From Paenibacillus_AB hodogayensis (GTDB taxonomy: Bacteria; Bacillota; Bacilli; Paenibacillales; NBRC-103111): a stretch of DNA of 64,000 nt. Where the stretch lies: positions 1,054,001 through 1,118,000 of the forward strand of contig NZ_BAAAYO010000010.1 in the NCBI RefSeq assembly GCF_039536325.1, read 5' to 3'. Of the stretch, positions 8,331 to 16,621 are shown one piece after another (position 1 is the first letter of the stretch; each line of letters starts with the position of its first letter). A program made the translations under genes and the position numbers. The notes under the pieces were generated by a model, which searched no databases, was not told the DNA's origin, and worked only from the letters and a program-made list of their open reading frames with translations.

Positions 8331-9011
8331 ATGAAGCCGATTGAAAAAGCGGAACGTTACACCCTTAGCAAGCTGGTCGTCCAAAACCTGAAGCAGTACA
8401 TTATCGAGCACAAGCTGGCCCCGGGCGAGCGGCTGCCGGCCGAGCGGGAGCTGTCGCAGATTATGAAGGTCAGCCGGGCGATCTTGCGCGAAGCGCTGCG
8501 CTCGTTGGAAAGCGCCGGCATATTGGATATCCGCCACGGCGAGGGAGCGTTTCTGTCCGCGAACAGTTTGAGCCCGCTGCTGGAGCAATTGTCCTTCGCT
8601 GCAAGCTTGTCCGGCGGAGGCAGGCAGGAGCTACGAGAAATCCGCTATTTGCTGGAGGCGGCGGCGATTGAGGAAGGGGTAAGGAGGGGAAGCGCTTTCC
8701 CTATAGAGGAACTGGAGCGTTGGCATGCCGCAGCGGCGCAACCGCAACAGGCGGATGAATCCGGCTCGCAAGCGGCCGAGGCGGAAGCGCAGTTCCATAT
8801 CGCCATCGTAGGGACGCTCGGCAATGAATCGCTGGGCAAGCTGGCGGAGCTGTTCATCCGCCAAGCTCTCCCCCACTCCGGCGTGAAGGCCGACGAGCGG
8901 GCCAAGCAGCGCGTTCGGTACTTGCAGGCGCTGCGCTCGTCCGACAGCACGGCGGCAAAGCTGGCTCTGAGGGAGCTGGCGGGACAATCACCGGAAGCGA
9001 TAGGACGCTGA
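8331..9011 (+). CDS. GntR-family regulator, FadR subfamily (second)
   Basis: A 226-residue regulator. The winged helix covers about residues 8-75 (LPAERELSQIMKVSRAILREAL). The following FCD-type domain has the histidine in AEAQFHIAIVGTLGN but lacks a clear later histidine pair. Its effector site may therefore differ from that of the regulator at 4058. It is transcribed away from the importer operon and probably regulates that operon, itself, or both. Its own promoter carries a TGGT-N3-ACCA-like site. Confidence 0.88.
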   Translation: MKPIEKAERYTLSKLVVQNLKQYIIEHKLAPGERLPAERELSQIMKVSRAILREALRSLESAGILDIRHGEGAFLSANSLSPLLEQLSFAASLSGGGRQELREIRYLLEAAAIEEGVRRGSAFPIEELERWHAAAAQPQQADESGSQAAEAEAQFHIAIVGTLGNESLGKLAELFIRQALPHSGVKADERAKQRVRYLQALRSSDSTAAKLALRELAGQSPEAIGR

Positions 9012-9185
9012 GCATTCGGACAACGGGCAACCCGGATTTCCGCAGAACCCTCATTTCTTCGTCGCACGTTGTGTCAATAGGCGTTCGTTTACATACATTG
9101 GTTAGTATGAAACGGATGCTGAAGGGCCGTCGGTTCACGGTAGAAGAATTGGCCGCCCTTCTACAACGAAGGGGAGTTTGACGAC

Positions 9186-9758
9186 ATGTGGGTTTATATT
9201 CCGGCACAATATGTGCAAATACCGGATGAAGAACATCGCAGCTACGGATACCCGCCTATCGGTGGACCGGGGGGATTTGGCGGGCCGGGCAGCACTGGCG
9301 GGCAGGGTTTTGGCGGACCGGGTAGTATTGGCGGACCCGGCGGTATCGGTGGGCCAGGCGGCGGCGGGCCAGGCAGTATTGGCGGACCCGGCGGCGGTGG
9401 GCCGGGGTTTGGCGGGCCAGGCGGCGGTGGTCCGGGGTTTGGCGGACCGGGCGGCGGGCCAGGCGGTATTGGTGGGCCCGGGTTTGGCGGACCGGGCGTT
9501 GGCGGAGATCAGGCGCCCCTGACGGCTCCCCCCGCGCAAATTCCGGTTAAGCCGCTTACGTCCACATTTGCGCTCGATCCTGGCGCGATCGCCCATTGCC
9601 GCTTTCGCTTCACCTATATTTGGCAGCGCAACGGGGACGCCTACTGGATGTTCATAACCTTCGTCGGCCCTAACTCGATCAGCGGCTGGCGGTGGAACGG
9701 ATTGTTCTGGATGCGCTTTTCGATCGACCTGCGTTTTATCGATGCTTCCGCCTGTTAA
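9186..9758 (+). CDS. Gly-Pro-rich repeat protein with conserved C-terminus
   Basis: A 190-residue protein. Residues 1-24 are MWVYIPAQYVQIP-like; residues about 25-112 are almost only GGPG, GGPGG and GGPGF units; residues about 135-190 form a compact aromatic and basic tail (CRFRFTYIW, FVGPNSISGWRW, W-M-R-F). The tail resembles a short domain found in Bacillus and Paenibacillus proteins sometimes mislabelled as transporters; I see no membrane segment or signal peptide. A GAAGGGGAG ribosome site precedes ATG 9186. A spore-coat or surface role is a guess from composition. It ends at a strong terminator. Confidence 0.7.
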   Translation: MWVYIPAQYVQIPDEEHRSYGYPPIGGPGGFGGPGSTGGQGFGGPGSIGGPGGIGGPGGGGPGSIGGPGGGGPGFGGPGGGGPGFGGPGGGPGGIGGPGFGGPGVGGDQAPLTAPPAQIPVKPLTSTFALDPGAIAHCRFRFTYIWQRNGDAYWMFITFVGPNSISGWRWNGLFWMRFSIDLRFIDASAC

Positions 9759-9774
9759 CAATTCACGGAAGTAC

Positions 9775-9803
9775 GGCCGCGACCTTCATCGCGGCCCTTT
9801 TTT
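9775..9803 (+). terminator. Rho-independent terminator
   Basis: GGCCGCGA (9775-9782) and TCGCGGCC (9789-9796) form a perfect 8-bp stem, followed by a run of T's. It closes the Gly-Pro-rich protein gene. Confidence 0.85.
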
Positions 9804-9971
9804 CGTCCGTCTCACCCTCTGGATTGCTGCCTGAACGCATCGAGTAAAAGGCAATTGACGGTTTCGCCTTCAATAACTATAATAATTTTGAATATTAACA
9901 GCTTTTGTTGAGTCTTTTGAATTTCATGTTCCGCAACCATACACCGAGCCTGGTTCAGAAAGGGCGTTTTC

Positions 9972-10910
9972 ATGTCCCGCGTACTTAAAGTTTCCCTAGA
10001 CGAATTTTTGGAAATTGCCAAGGCACTGTCCAACGAGTCACGACTGCACATTTTCAAACAAATCCAGAAAACGGGCATGAACGTGAATGAAATCGCCGAC
10101 ATGTTCGGACTGCCCTCCTCGACGGCCACCGTCAGCGTCAAGAAGCTGGAGGAAGCCAATCTGATCCGGACGGAGCTGCTGCCGGGCGCGCGCGGCTTCC
10201 AGAAAGTATGCTCGGCCCGCTTCGACTCGCTGATCGTCGATCTGAAGCATACCGAAACGGAGTCGGAGGAATCGGTCCGCTATGTGCAAATGCCGATCGG
10301 CCTTTATTCCGATTGCGAGGTGCGTCCGACCTGCGGGCTGGCGAGTGAGGAAAGCATCATCGGGTATATGGACGAGCCGCGCAGTTTCTATGAGCCGGAC
10401 AAAGCCCGCGCGCAGCTGATCTGGTTTCGCCAGGGCTATTTGCAATATCAGATTCCGAACAAGGTCCCGTACGGCGGCCGGCTGACCCGGCTGGAAATCT
10501 CGATGGAAATCGGCTCGGAGGCTCCGATGCATAACGCGGACTGGCCCTCCGATATTACCGTATGGATCAACGGCGTCGAGATCGGCACCTACCTGAGCCC
10601 CGGCGACTTTGGCGGAGAACCGGGTCTGCTGACTCCTTCCTGGTGGGGCGTTCGAAACAGCCAATACGGGCTGCTCAAAAACTGGCGCATCGATGAAAAA
10701 GGCTCCTTTATCGACGGCAGAAAGGTGTCGGATGTCACGATCGCCCGGATCGGTGTGCATGACGCTCCCGCATTCCAGCTGCGCATCGGCGTCAAGCCTG
10801 ATGCCGTCAACGTCGGCGGCCTCAACTTGTTCGGGAGCCGTTTCGGCAATTACGAGCAGGACCTGCTCGTCCGCTTCGATTTCAAGCAGCATCAAAGCCA
10901 AGGCGGCTAA
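9972..10910 (+). CDS. ArsR-like winged-helix regulator with C-terminal ligand domain
   Basis: A 312-residue protein. Residues 1-90 are an ArsR-type winged helix (ALSNESRLHIFKQIQ, then NVNEIADMFGLPSSTATVSVKKLEEANLI). The rest is a larger C-terminal region with beta-rich segments (RLEISMEIGSEAP, DITVWINGVEIGTY) that looks carbohydrate-binding-like rather than metal-binding; no cysteine pairs of a metal sensor are present. Paenibacillus proteins of this shape are often beside glycoside hydrolase genes, and here a GH2 fragment follows at 10992. Probably the former regulator of that glycosidase. Confidence 0.8.
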   Translation: MSRVLKVSLDEFLEIAKALSNESRLHIFKQIQKTGMNVNEIADMFGLPSSTATVSVKKLEEANLIRTELLPGARGFQKVCSARFDSLIVDLKHTETESEESVRYVQMPIGLYSDCEVRPTCGLASEESIIGYMDEPRSFYEPDKARAQLIWFRQGYLQYQIPNKVPYGGRLTRLEISMEIGSEAPMHNADWPSDITVWINGVEIGTYLSPGDFGGEPGLLTPSWWGVRNSQYGLLKNWRIDEKGSFIDGRKVSDVTIARIGVHDAPAFQLRIGVKPDAVNVGGLNLFGSRFGNYEQDLLVRFDFKQHQSQGG

Positions 10911-10991
10911 GCCGCCTAATCCTGTCCATTACTTCATTTTTCATTGTTTTATTTCATATATTATTAACACAATTAAAAAGGAGAGATGTAC

Positions 10992-11333
10992 ATGAGCCAA
11001 CCCGCTATTCCCAGAGCCGAATACCCTCGCCCGCAATTTGTCCGCGACGAATGGCTGAACCTCAATGGCGAGTGGGAATTCGAATTCGACGATGGCGATG
11101 AAGGCGAGCGACAGCGCTGGCATGCCGATCCGGCCCGGCCCTTTTCGCGCAAAATCGTCGTCCCGTTCTGCTTCCAGAGCAAGCTGAGCGGCATTGCAAC
11201 TTTTTCTCCGGCCGCCGTCAAGGACGATGTCCCAATCGTTCCTTGCAGCGACCGGAGTTATTTGGCATGCACAATCAGGCGACGTAAGGGACATCGCATT
11301 CAGAAAATCGGCGGCACATGGAGGCTGCGGTGA
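10992..11333 (+). pseudogene. GH2 glycosidase fragment (beta-galactosidase/glucuronidase N-terminus)
   Basis: About the first 65 residues match the sugar-binding N-terminus of glycoside hydrolase family 2 (AEYPRPQFVRDEWLNLNGEWEF, then KIVVPFCFQSKLSGI). After that the frame turns into unrelated, low-quality sequence and stops at 11333; the catalytic barrel, normally several hundred residues further, is missing. AAGGAG with 8-nt spacing favours ATG 10992 over ATG 10986. The gene appears cut by a deletion ending just before the tRNA operon. It cannot encode an active glycosidase. Confidence 0.75.
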
Positions 11334-11389
11334 TCCTTTGCCCCTTCAACCAGTCGCGCTTGAAATCAGACTCTTTGCTTGCGAAATAC

Positions 11390-11418
11390 AAAAAACATCC
11401 GTCTGATCACGGATGTTT
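11390..11418 (-). terminator. Terminator of the tRNA operon
   Basis: ACATCCGT (11395-11402) pairs with ACGGATGT (11409-11416). On the minus strand the stem is followed by a T-run read from the A-run at 11390-11394. It lies just behind tRNA-Asp. Confidence 0.85.
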
Positions 11419-11432
11419 GCGTTAATGGGAAA

Positions 11433-11509
11433 TGGCGGAGCTGACGGGATTCGAACCCGCGGTCTCCTGCGTGACAGGCAGGCATGTTAGGCCACTACAC
11501 CACAGCTCC
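11433..11509 (-). tRNA. tRNA-Asp (anticodon GTC)
   Basis: Acceptor arms GGAGCTG / CAGCTCC, discriminator G and an encoded CCA are visible. The anticodon arm CCTGC-CTGTCAC-GCAGG gives GTC. The T-loop is GGGTTCGAATCCC. It is the last of three tRNA genes read on the minus strand. Confidence 0.95.
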
Positions 11510-11546
11510 GCATTTATAAGTGCCCGACTTCTCGGGAGTAAAGCTA

Positions 11547-11620
<74 letters not shown>

Positions 11621-11639
11621 TCGTTAAGTAAGAAAGATA

Positions 11640-11711
11640 TAGGCCCGGTGGGGGTCGAACCCACAACCTACCGGTTAAGAGCCGGTTGCTCTGCCATTGA
11701 GCTACGGACCT
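11640..11711 (-). tRNA. tRNA-Lys (anticodon CTT)
   Basis: Acceptor arms AGGTCCG / CGGGCCT pair with one G-U. The anticodon loop CTCTTAA gives CTT. The T-loop is GGGTTCGACCCCC. CCA is not encoded. It is the first tRNA of the operon. Confidence 0.93.
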
Positions 11712-11764
11712 GCATCAGGCTTGTCCACCGTCGAACTTGTTAGTTCATCGTGTCAGCGAATAAT

Positions 11765-11793
11765 AATATATCATATCCACAGACACTTTACAA
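11765..11793 (-). promoter_or_regulatory. Promoter of the tRNA Lys-fMet-Asp operon
   Basis: On the minus strand -35 TTGTAA (11788-11793), a 17-bp spacer and -10 TATATT (11765-11770) lie about 50 bp before tRNA-Lys. Confidence 0.7.
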
Positions 11794-11822
11794 CTCTTTT
11801 TCTCAAAAAAAATAAAAAGTTT

Positions 11823-12209
11823 TTATTTGCGAATGTTATAAACGTTTCCGGAAGGCCGCAGAAGCGAGCTTTGCAGTTGCAACGCCGTATGCTGGAAGGT
11901 GCGGGAACAGCTTCCGCACAGCCGGTTATGACGTATGGAGGCACCGCAGCATTCGCAAGGATAAGTCAGATTCGTGTAGCCTCTGGAGAGCCTTCCCTCC
12001 TTGACGAACGCAGAGATAACCGCCCCCGAAATATGGGTGAGGCCGCTCAGCTCTTCCACCGTGGATTTGGGAAACTTCCATAAATAGTCGAGGCACAGAT
12101 CCAGCTCCGAGTCTTGCTTGGCGCTGCAGGCTCCGCACAAATGACGGGCGTTTTTCTGGTATACCGCACCGCAGCTCGGACAATTATCTACCAATAGCTT
12201 TATGATCAT
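11823..12209 (-). CDS. YvyF-like zinc-binding protein
   Basis: A 128-residue protein of the YvyF/TIGR03826 type, named for its place in flagellar operons of other Firmicutes. Zinc-type cysteines occur as CPSCG and CGAC near the N-terminus and as CECCG and CGSC in the C-terminal half (YPCECCGASIRHNRLCGSCS), around a small helical part (VEELSGLTHISGAVISAFVKEGRLSRG) like an HTH. Start: an in-frame TTG at 12236 has no ribosome site; ATG 12209 is 10 bp after a GGGGG run. No flagellar gene is nearby here, so this is an isolated copy of unknown job. Confidence 0.75.
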   Translation of the reverse strand: MIIKLLVDNCPSCGAVYQKNARHLCGACSAKQDSELDLCLDYLWKFPKSTVEELSGLTHISGAVISAFVKEGRLSRGYTNLTYPCECCGASIRHNRLCGSCSRTFQHTALQLQSSLLRPSGNVYNIRK

Positions 12210-12300
12210 ATGCGACCATCCCCCGAAACTGAGCAAAAAGTCCTAATTCCATTGTACTATATCCATCGACAAGGAACAATGGTCAAACCTGTTGCCGCAC

Positions 12301-12370
12301 AAAAAAATCCGCCTTATCGGGACTGTTGACAAGCCTTACTTTGTCAACAGTCCCCTTAGGCGGACTTTTT
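12301..12370. terminator. Bidirectional terminator between mscL and the YvyF-like gene
   Basis: A 14-bp perfect stem (12319-12332 with 12341-12354) is extended by TCCGCCT / AGGCGGA arms (12308-12314, 12358-12364). An A-run lies on one side and a T-run on the other, so it can stop transcripts from mscL on the minus strand. Confidence 0.85.
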
Positions 12371-12387
12371 CTCCCATTAGAACACGT

Positions 12388-12774
12388 TTATTTCGAAGCT
12401 TGCTGCTGCTTCAGCAAATCGCGGATTTCGGCAAGCAGCTGCTCTTCCTTCGAAGGGGCGGGAGGCGCGGACGGCTTTGCCTCTTCCTTGCGCTTCAGCC
12501 TGCTGAGAATTTTGATAAACAGGAAAATCGAGAAAGCGACGATAAAGAAGTCGATCACCGTTTGCAAAAACACGCCGTATTTCAGATTCGCGTCCCCGAC
12601 GGCAATGCTGAGCCCGGAGAAATTGAGCCCACCGAGCAGAAGCCCCAGGATCGGCGTCAAAATATCCGCCACCAGCGAGCTGACGATTTTGCCGAATGCG
12701 GCCCCGATAATGACCCCGATGGCCAAATCGAGCACATTCCCTTTTAAAGCAAACGATTTAAATTCCTTCCACAT
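12388..12774 (-). CDS. mscL: Large-conductance mechanosensitive channel MscL
   Basis: A 128-residue channel subunit of normal length. The N-terminal helix and first membrane segment are MWKEFKSFALKGNVLDLAIGVIIGAAF with the conserved GxIIG pore pattern; the second membrane helix is VIDFFIVAFSIFLFIKIL; the charged C-terminal bundle is KEEQLLAEIRDLL. The pentamer opens under membrane tension and releases solutes during osmotic downshock. It is a single-gene unit with its own terminator. Confidence 0.97.
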   Translation of the reverse strand: MWKEFKSFALKGNVLDLAIGVIIGAAFGKIVSSLVADILTPILGLLLGGLNFSGLSIAVGDANLKYGVFLQTVIDFFIVAFSIFLFIKILSRLKRKEEAKPSAPPAPSKEEQLLAEIRDLLKQQQASK

Positions 12775-12844
12775 TCCATTGCCTCCTCGTAAGCTTGCTT
12801 CTATTACTATACTTCAATTATGTCGGTCATGGAAATAGTCTGTG

Positions 12845-12890
12845 AAAACAAAAACAAACCTCCAGCACCGCCAATAGGCGGTGTTGGAGG
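12845..12890 (-). terminator. Terminator of the surface-protein operon
   Basis: Arms 12859-12872 and 12877-12890 form a 14-bp stem with one G-U pair and a 4-nt loop; on the minus strand it is followed by a T-rich tract. It lies downstream of the RCC1-repeat gene. Confidence 0.8.
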
Positions 12891-12960
12891 CGTATTTGTT
12901 CAGAATAATCGGTTCCTTGCCCGTTGCGATACTGAAGGACAGTCCTGTGACTATGCGAGC

Positions 12961-14289
12961 TTATTCCTTTGCCTGTCTCGATTGAATCGCCGGCAAGCCC
13001 TGGATCGATTCCGGAGCAAGGACCGGAGCCTTGTCCGGCTTACCCAGTTTCCCATAGCTGTTCAATCCCCATAAACGAAGCGTTCCGTCGGCGGCAAGGA
13101 CTCCGCTCGACCCCCAGCCCGCCGCGATTTGCGTCGCCTGTATGCCTGCTACCGCAGTCGGCGCAGACCGGCTTGTGTCCGCAAGACCGTTGCCCAACTG
13201 TTTATTGTCGTTCATGCCCCAGGACAGAACGGTCCCATTCTCGAGAAGCGCCAGACTGTGTTTGGAGCCCGCCGATACGGCGGTGGCATGTTGTATGGAC
13301 GCTATCCGACCAGGTACGGACCGGCCGGCATCCGTTGCCTCTCCAAGCTGCCCGAACGCGTTGCCGCCCCACGCCCATACGGTCCCGTCGGCCTGCAGCG
13401 CCAGGCTATGGTCGAGTCCTGCCGAGATGGCCGTAATACCCGACAATGCCGCTACTTGAACGGGCGCGCTGCGGTCGATCGTCGTACCGTCGCCCAGGTA
13501 ACCGTCCTTGTTCCAGCCCCACGCCCATACGGTCCCGTCGCTCTTCAGCGCCAAACTGTACCAGCCTCCCGCCGAGACCGCTACAACCTCGCTCAAGCCC
13601 GGTACTGCAACGGGAGCGAGCTTGTCCGAGAAATCCGCCAGACCGGCTTCGCCATGCCCGTTGGTTCCCCATGCCCATACGGTCCCGTCGGCTTGCAGCG
13701 CAAGACTGTGGGTAAACCCGGTCGCCACCTGAACGATTTCCCGCAGGCCGCTAACTTGCACCGGGGTATTCCGCAAGGTTGCCGTTCCGTCGCCCAATTG
13801 ACCGTTGGCATTGTATCCCCAGCTCCATACCGTCCCGTCTCCGTTCAGCGCCAGGTTGTGATTTCCTGCCGCCACCTGAACGACACGGTTCAGAGCCGCT
13901 ACCTTGCCCGGCGCCGTACGGTGCTCCCTCGTGCCGTCTCCCAGCTCGCCGGATCCGTTAAAGCCCCACGCCCAGACCGATCCGTCCGCCGCCAGCGCCA
14001 GCGTATGCGAGCTCCCTAAGGCGAACGCCGGAGAGCCGTTGCCGTATACCTCCCCAGTGACCCCGTATATTGTCCGGGCAACCGGAACGCCATAGACGGA
14101 GCCGCTGACGGCCGAGCCGTATACGGATGCTGTTACGGCTTGTCCGGCGCCTTCAACCGATTGCGGGGAGTACGCGGCTTGCGTTACCGTCATATTCGTC
14201 CCGCCATCAGCCCATGCATACGGGGCTGCCGAGACGATCAGCCCTAAGGCCAGCGCCGAGCCCACTATCCGGGTCTGTTTCATTTTCAA
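12961..14289 (-). CDS. Secreted RCC1-repeat (beta-propeller) protein
   Basis: About 442 residues: a signal peptide (MKQTRIVGSALALGLIVSAAPYAWA) followed, after a short spacer of VYG/IYG units, by seven RCC1-type repeats of about 50 residues (SLALKSDGTVWAWG, QLGDGT). They should form a seven-bladed propeller. Start: TTG 14289 lies 9 bp after GGAGG; an ATG at 14337 has no ribosome site. It follows the SLH-collagen gene by 66 bp without a terminator. The protein is probably exported to the surface or spore layer; the partner is unknown. Confidence 0.8.
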   Translation of the reverse strand: MKMKQTRIVGSALALGLIVSAAPYAWADGGTNMTVTQAAYSPQSVEGAGQAVTASVYGSAVSGSVYGVPVARTIYGVTGEVYGNGSPAFALGSSHTLALAADGSVWAWGFNGSGELGDGTREHRTAPGKVAALNRVVQVAAGNHNLALNGDGTVWSWGYNANGQLGDGTATLRNTPVQVSGLREIVQVATGFTHSLALQADGTVWAWGTNGHGEAGLADFSDKLAPVAVPGLSEVVAVSAGGWYSLALKSDGTVWAWGWNKDGYLGDGTTIDRSAPVQVAALSGITAISAGLDHSLALQADGTVWAWGGNAFGQLGEATDAGRSVPGRIASIQHATAVSAGSKHSLALLENGTVLSWGMNDNKQLGNGLADTSRSAPTAVAGIQATQIAAGWGSSGVLAADGTLRLWGLNSYGKLGKPDKAPVLAPESIQGLPAIQSRQAKE

Positions 14290-14355
14290 TGGTTTGAACC
14301 TCCGCAACGATCGTTCACCTGCCTTTTCCCTTTTCATCGAGTCGGCGAATCTTAC

Positions 14356-16569
14356 TTACTTCAATTTCATAATCGTTACAGTCGCGCCGGCCCCGTTCAA
14401 GAGAGTTGGAGCAGCAAGTATTCCAAACATTTGAAGGCTGACCGTCGATCCGGCAGTCAATGTAACAATGATTGAATTATTATATTGATCGCGGGATACC
14501 ATCGGTGCGATAGTGCTCGCATTATTTTGTACTCCATTGATCAATAATCTTGTCGACACGAGCATGGAGGCTGTCAGGTTGATTTGATATGAAATGTAAT
14601 AGTTCCCGTTGGAAGGAACAGTAAAAGTATCGTTTGCTCCATTTATGAGAAAATTACCATCCACCACTTGAGAGTTTGGCAGAGGTACATTGGTTCCGCC
14701 CAGAACGACCGCAATTACGCTACCTGTCGTATTGGCGCCGAAAGCGCTGGCAACCGCCGCCGTTCCGTCGGCTCCGGTGGCTCCGGTGGCTCCGGCGGCT
14801 CCGGTGGCTCCGGTCGTTCCTGCGGCTCCGGTCGGACCCGTAGCGCCAGTCGCTCCGGTAACGCCAGCCGCTCCGGTCGGACCCGTAACGCCGTCCGCTC
14901 CGGTCACACCCGTCACTCCAGTCGCTCCGGTCGCACCCGTAACGCCAGTCGCTCCGGTAACGCCTGTCGCTCCGGTCGGACCCGTAACGCCGTCCGCTCC
15001 AACCGCTCCGGTCGCACCCGTAGCGCCAGTCGGACCCGTGACGCCATCCGCTCCAACCGCTCCGGTAACGCCTGTCGCTCCAGTCGGACCCGTTTCGCCA
15101 GTCGCTCCGGTCACACCCGTCACTCCAGTCGCTCCGGTCGCACCCGTCACGCCATCCGCTCCGGTTGCTCCTGTTGCTCCAGTTGCTCCGATCGCTCCAG
15201 CCGCAGCCAGCAACGTATAATCCGCCGATAAACCCGGTACTCCCGTAGGCGAAGCGGTATTCGCAACATAAGTGCTGCCGGCATAGGTGACAACTTGTCC
15301 CTCGGCGTAGGAACCCGTCAAAAGCGGATCAAAAACCACAATGCCCGTTAAACCGATGCCTGCTGCCCCGGTCGCCCCGGTCGCTCCGGTTGCTCCTTTC
15401 TCGCCCGCAGCGCCTGTCGCGCCTGTTGCTCCAGTTGCTCCCTGTTCGCCCGCAGCGCCGGTCGCTCCGGTTGCACCCGTTTCCCCTGTCGCCCCTTTGG
15501 AGCCTGACCAGCCGGATTCTCCCCGTTCGCCCTTATCGCCTTTCTCGCCCTTCTCGCCTGTCTCGCCTTTCTCCCCTTGCTTGCCTTTATCTCCCGGGTC
15601 TCCCTTATCGCCCTTGTCGCCTTTTTGCCCTTGCTCGCCCTGCTTGCCGTTCTCTCCCAGCTTGATTTGCGCGCTGCGGGAGTCCGCCACCGTCTCGATA
15701 AAGCTAGCTACCGAACCGAAATGAACCACGGTTACAAGCGAGTCCTGCTTAATGTTGCCGTAGCTGACCGTCGATTGGGTAATGGAGAACGTCTCCATCT
15801 GGCCGCCCTGCTTCGCGACGGTAACGCTGTTGCCGCTAACCGATTGAACGGTGCCCCGCGTGATGCTTTCCGAATTGCCGATAAGAATCTGCTCCATGCC
15901 GCTCAGGATCGCAACCGCTTGGGCGCGTGTAACCGGGTCTCTCGGCTTGAAGGAGTTGTCGGGAAAACCGTCGATCAGACGCAGGTTAGCCGCTTCCTGC
16001 ACGTAAGAGGACGCCCAGGAGGAGGCATCGCCCATATCGGAGAACGCTGTGCCCGCTCCCGAACCGGCGATTCCCGTCGTCTTGCTGCCCAACGTGCGGA
16101 TGACGAGCCGGGCAATCCATTCCCGGGTAGCGATTTGTCGGTTCCAGCCGGTTGTCGCGGCGGCTCCTTCCAGCTCCTCCTGGGCCACGAGAATGCCTTT
16201 ATCCAGAGCCAGCGCCACGTAATTTTTAGCCCAGTCATCGGTTTGCAAAGGAAGCTGGGAGGTAGACGCGGATATGGATTGTCCGGCCACTCTCAGCAGA
16301 CGGGCGACCATAATAACCGCCTCTTGACGCGAAATTGCCTGGTTCGGATTAAACAATCCGGCGTCGTCTCCTGTTACGACTCCCAGTGAACGAAGCTTGT
16401 CCACATCCCGTTCGGCCCATGCCGCATTCTGCATATCCGGAAACGCGGAGATCACTCCCCCGTTGCTGGCCGAATCTCCTTCCGCCGCAAAAGCGACGCT
16501 GTTAAAAGCTTGGCTCAGCAGCATAAACGCCATGGAGCCTCTCATCCATCCTTGTTTGCGATCCTTCAC
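14356..16569 (-). CDS. SLH-anchored collagen-like protein with BclA-type C-terminus
   Basis: About 737 residues. A signal peptide is followed by three SLH repeats (roughly residues 40-232) that bind pyruvylated cell-wall polymer, a linker, then about 300 residues of Gly-X-Y triplets: charged GEKGDKG at first, later GATGATG/GPTGVTG. A 60-residue non-collagen insert (FDPLLTGSYAEGQVVTYAG) breaks the triplets. The last 120 residues resemble the trimerising C-terminal domain of BclA. Start: GTG 16569 has GGAGG six bases upstream, whereas that motif lies inside the frame begun by ATG 16584. Threonine-rich triplets are classic O-glycosylation sites, and a glycosyltransferase is just upstream. Confidence 0.85.
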   Translation of the reverse strand: MKDRKQGWMRGSMAFMLLSQAFNSVAFAAEGDSASNGGVISAFPDMQNAAWAERDVDKLRSLGVVTGDDAGLFNPNQAISRQEAVIMVARLLRVAGQSISASTSQLPLQTDDWAKNYVALALDKGILVAQEELEGAAATTGWNRQIATREWIARLVIRTLGSKTTGIAGSGAGTAFSDMGDASSWASSYVQEAANLRLIDGFPDNSFKPRDPVTRAQAVAILSGMEQILIGNSESITRGTVQSVSGNSVTVAKQGGQMETFSITQSTVSYGNIKQDSLVTVVHFGSVASFIETVADSRSAQIKLGENGKQGEQGQKGDKGDKGDPGDKGKQGEKGETGEKGEKGDKGERGESGWSGSKGATGETGATGATGAAGEQGATGATGATGAAGEKGATGATGATGAAGIGLTGIVVFDPLLTGSYAEGQVVTYAGSTYVANTASPTGVPGLSADYTLLAAAGAIGATGATGATGADGVTGATGATGVTGVTGATGETGPTGATGVTGAVGADGVTGPTGATGATGAVGADGVTGPTGATGVTGATGVTGATGATGVTGVTGADGVTGPTGAAGVTGATGATGPTGAAGTTGATGAAGATGATGADGTAAVASAFGANTTGSVIAVVLGGTNVPLPNSQVVDGNFLINGANDTFTVPSNGNYYISYQINLTASMLVSTRLLINGVQNNASTIAPMVSRDQYNNSIIVTLTAGSTVSLQMFGILAAPTLLNGAGATVTIMKLK

Positions 16570-16621
16570 ACTTGATTCCTCCATATATGGTTAATTATTG
16601 CGGAAACCCTGATTAGACCAG

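Noticed and set aside
9240..9510. GC-rich repeats
   Set aside because: They encode the GGPG units of a protein with a conserved tail, so they are coding and not an array.
14700..15220. Plus-strand frames rich in A-P-V and S-G-R in the collagen region
   Set aside because: They are antisense readings of the Gly-X-Y repeats without start signals.
14740..15480. Regular repeats that look like a CRISPR or microsatellite
   Set aside because: They are in-frame Gly-X-Y codons of the collagen-like protein, with no spacers or cas genes.
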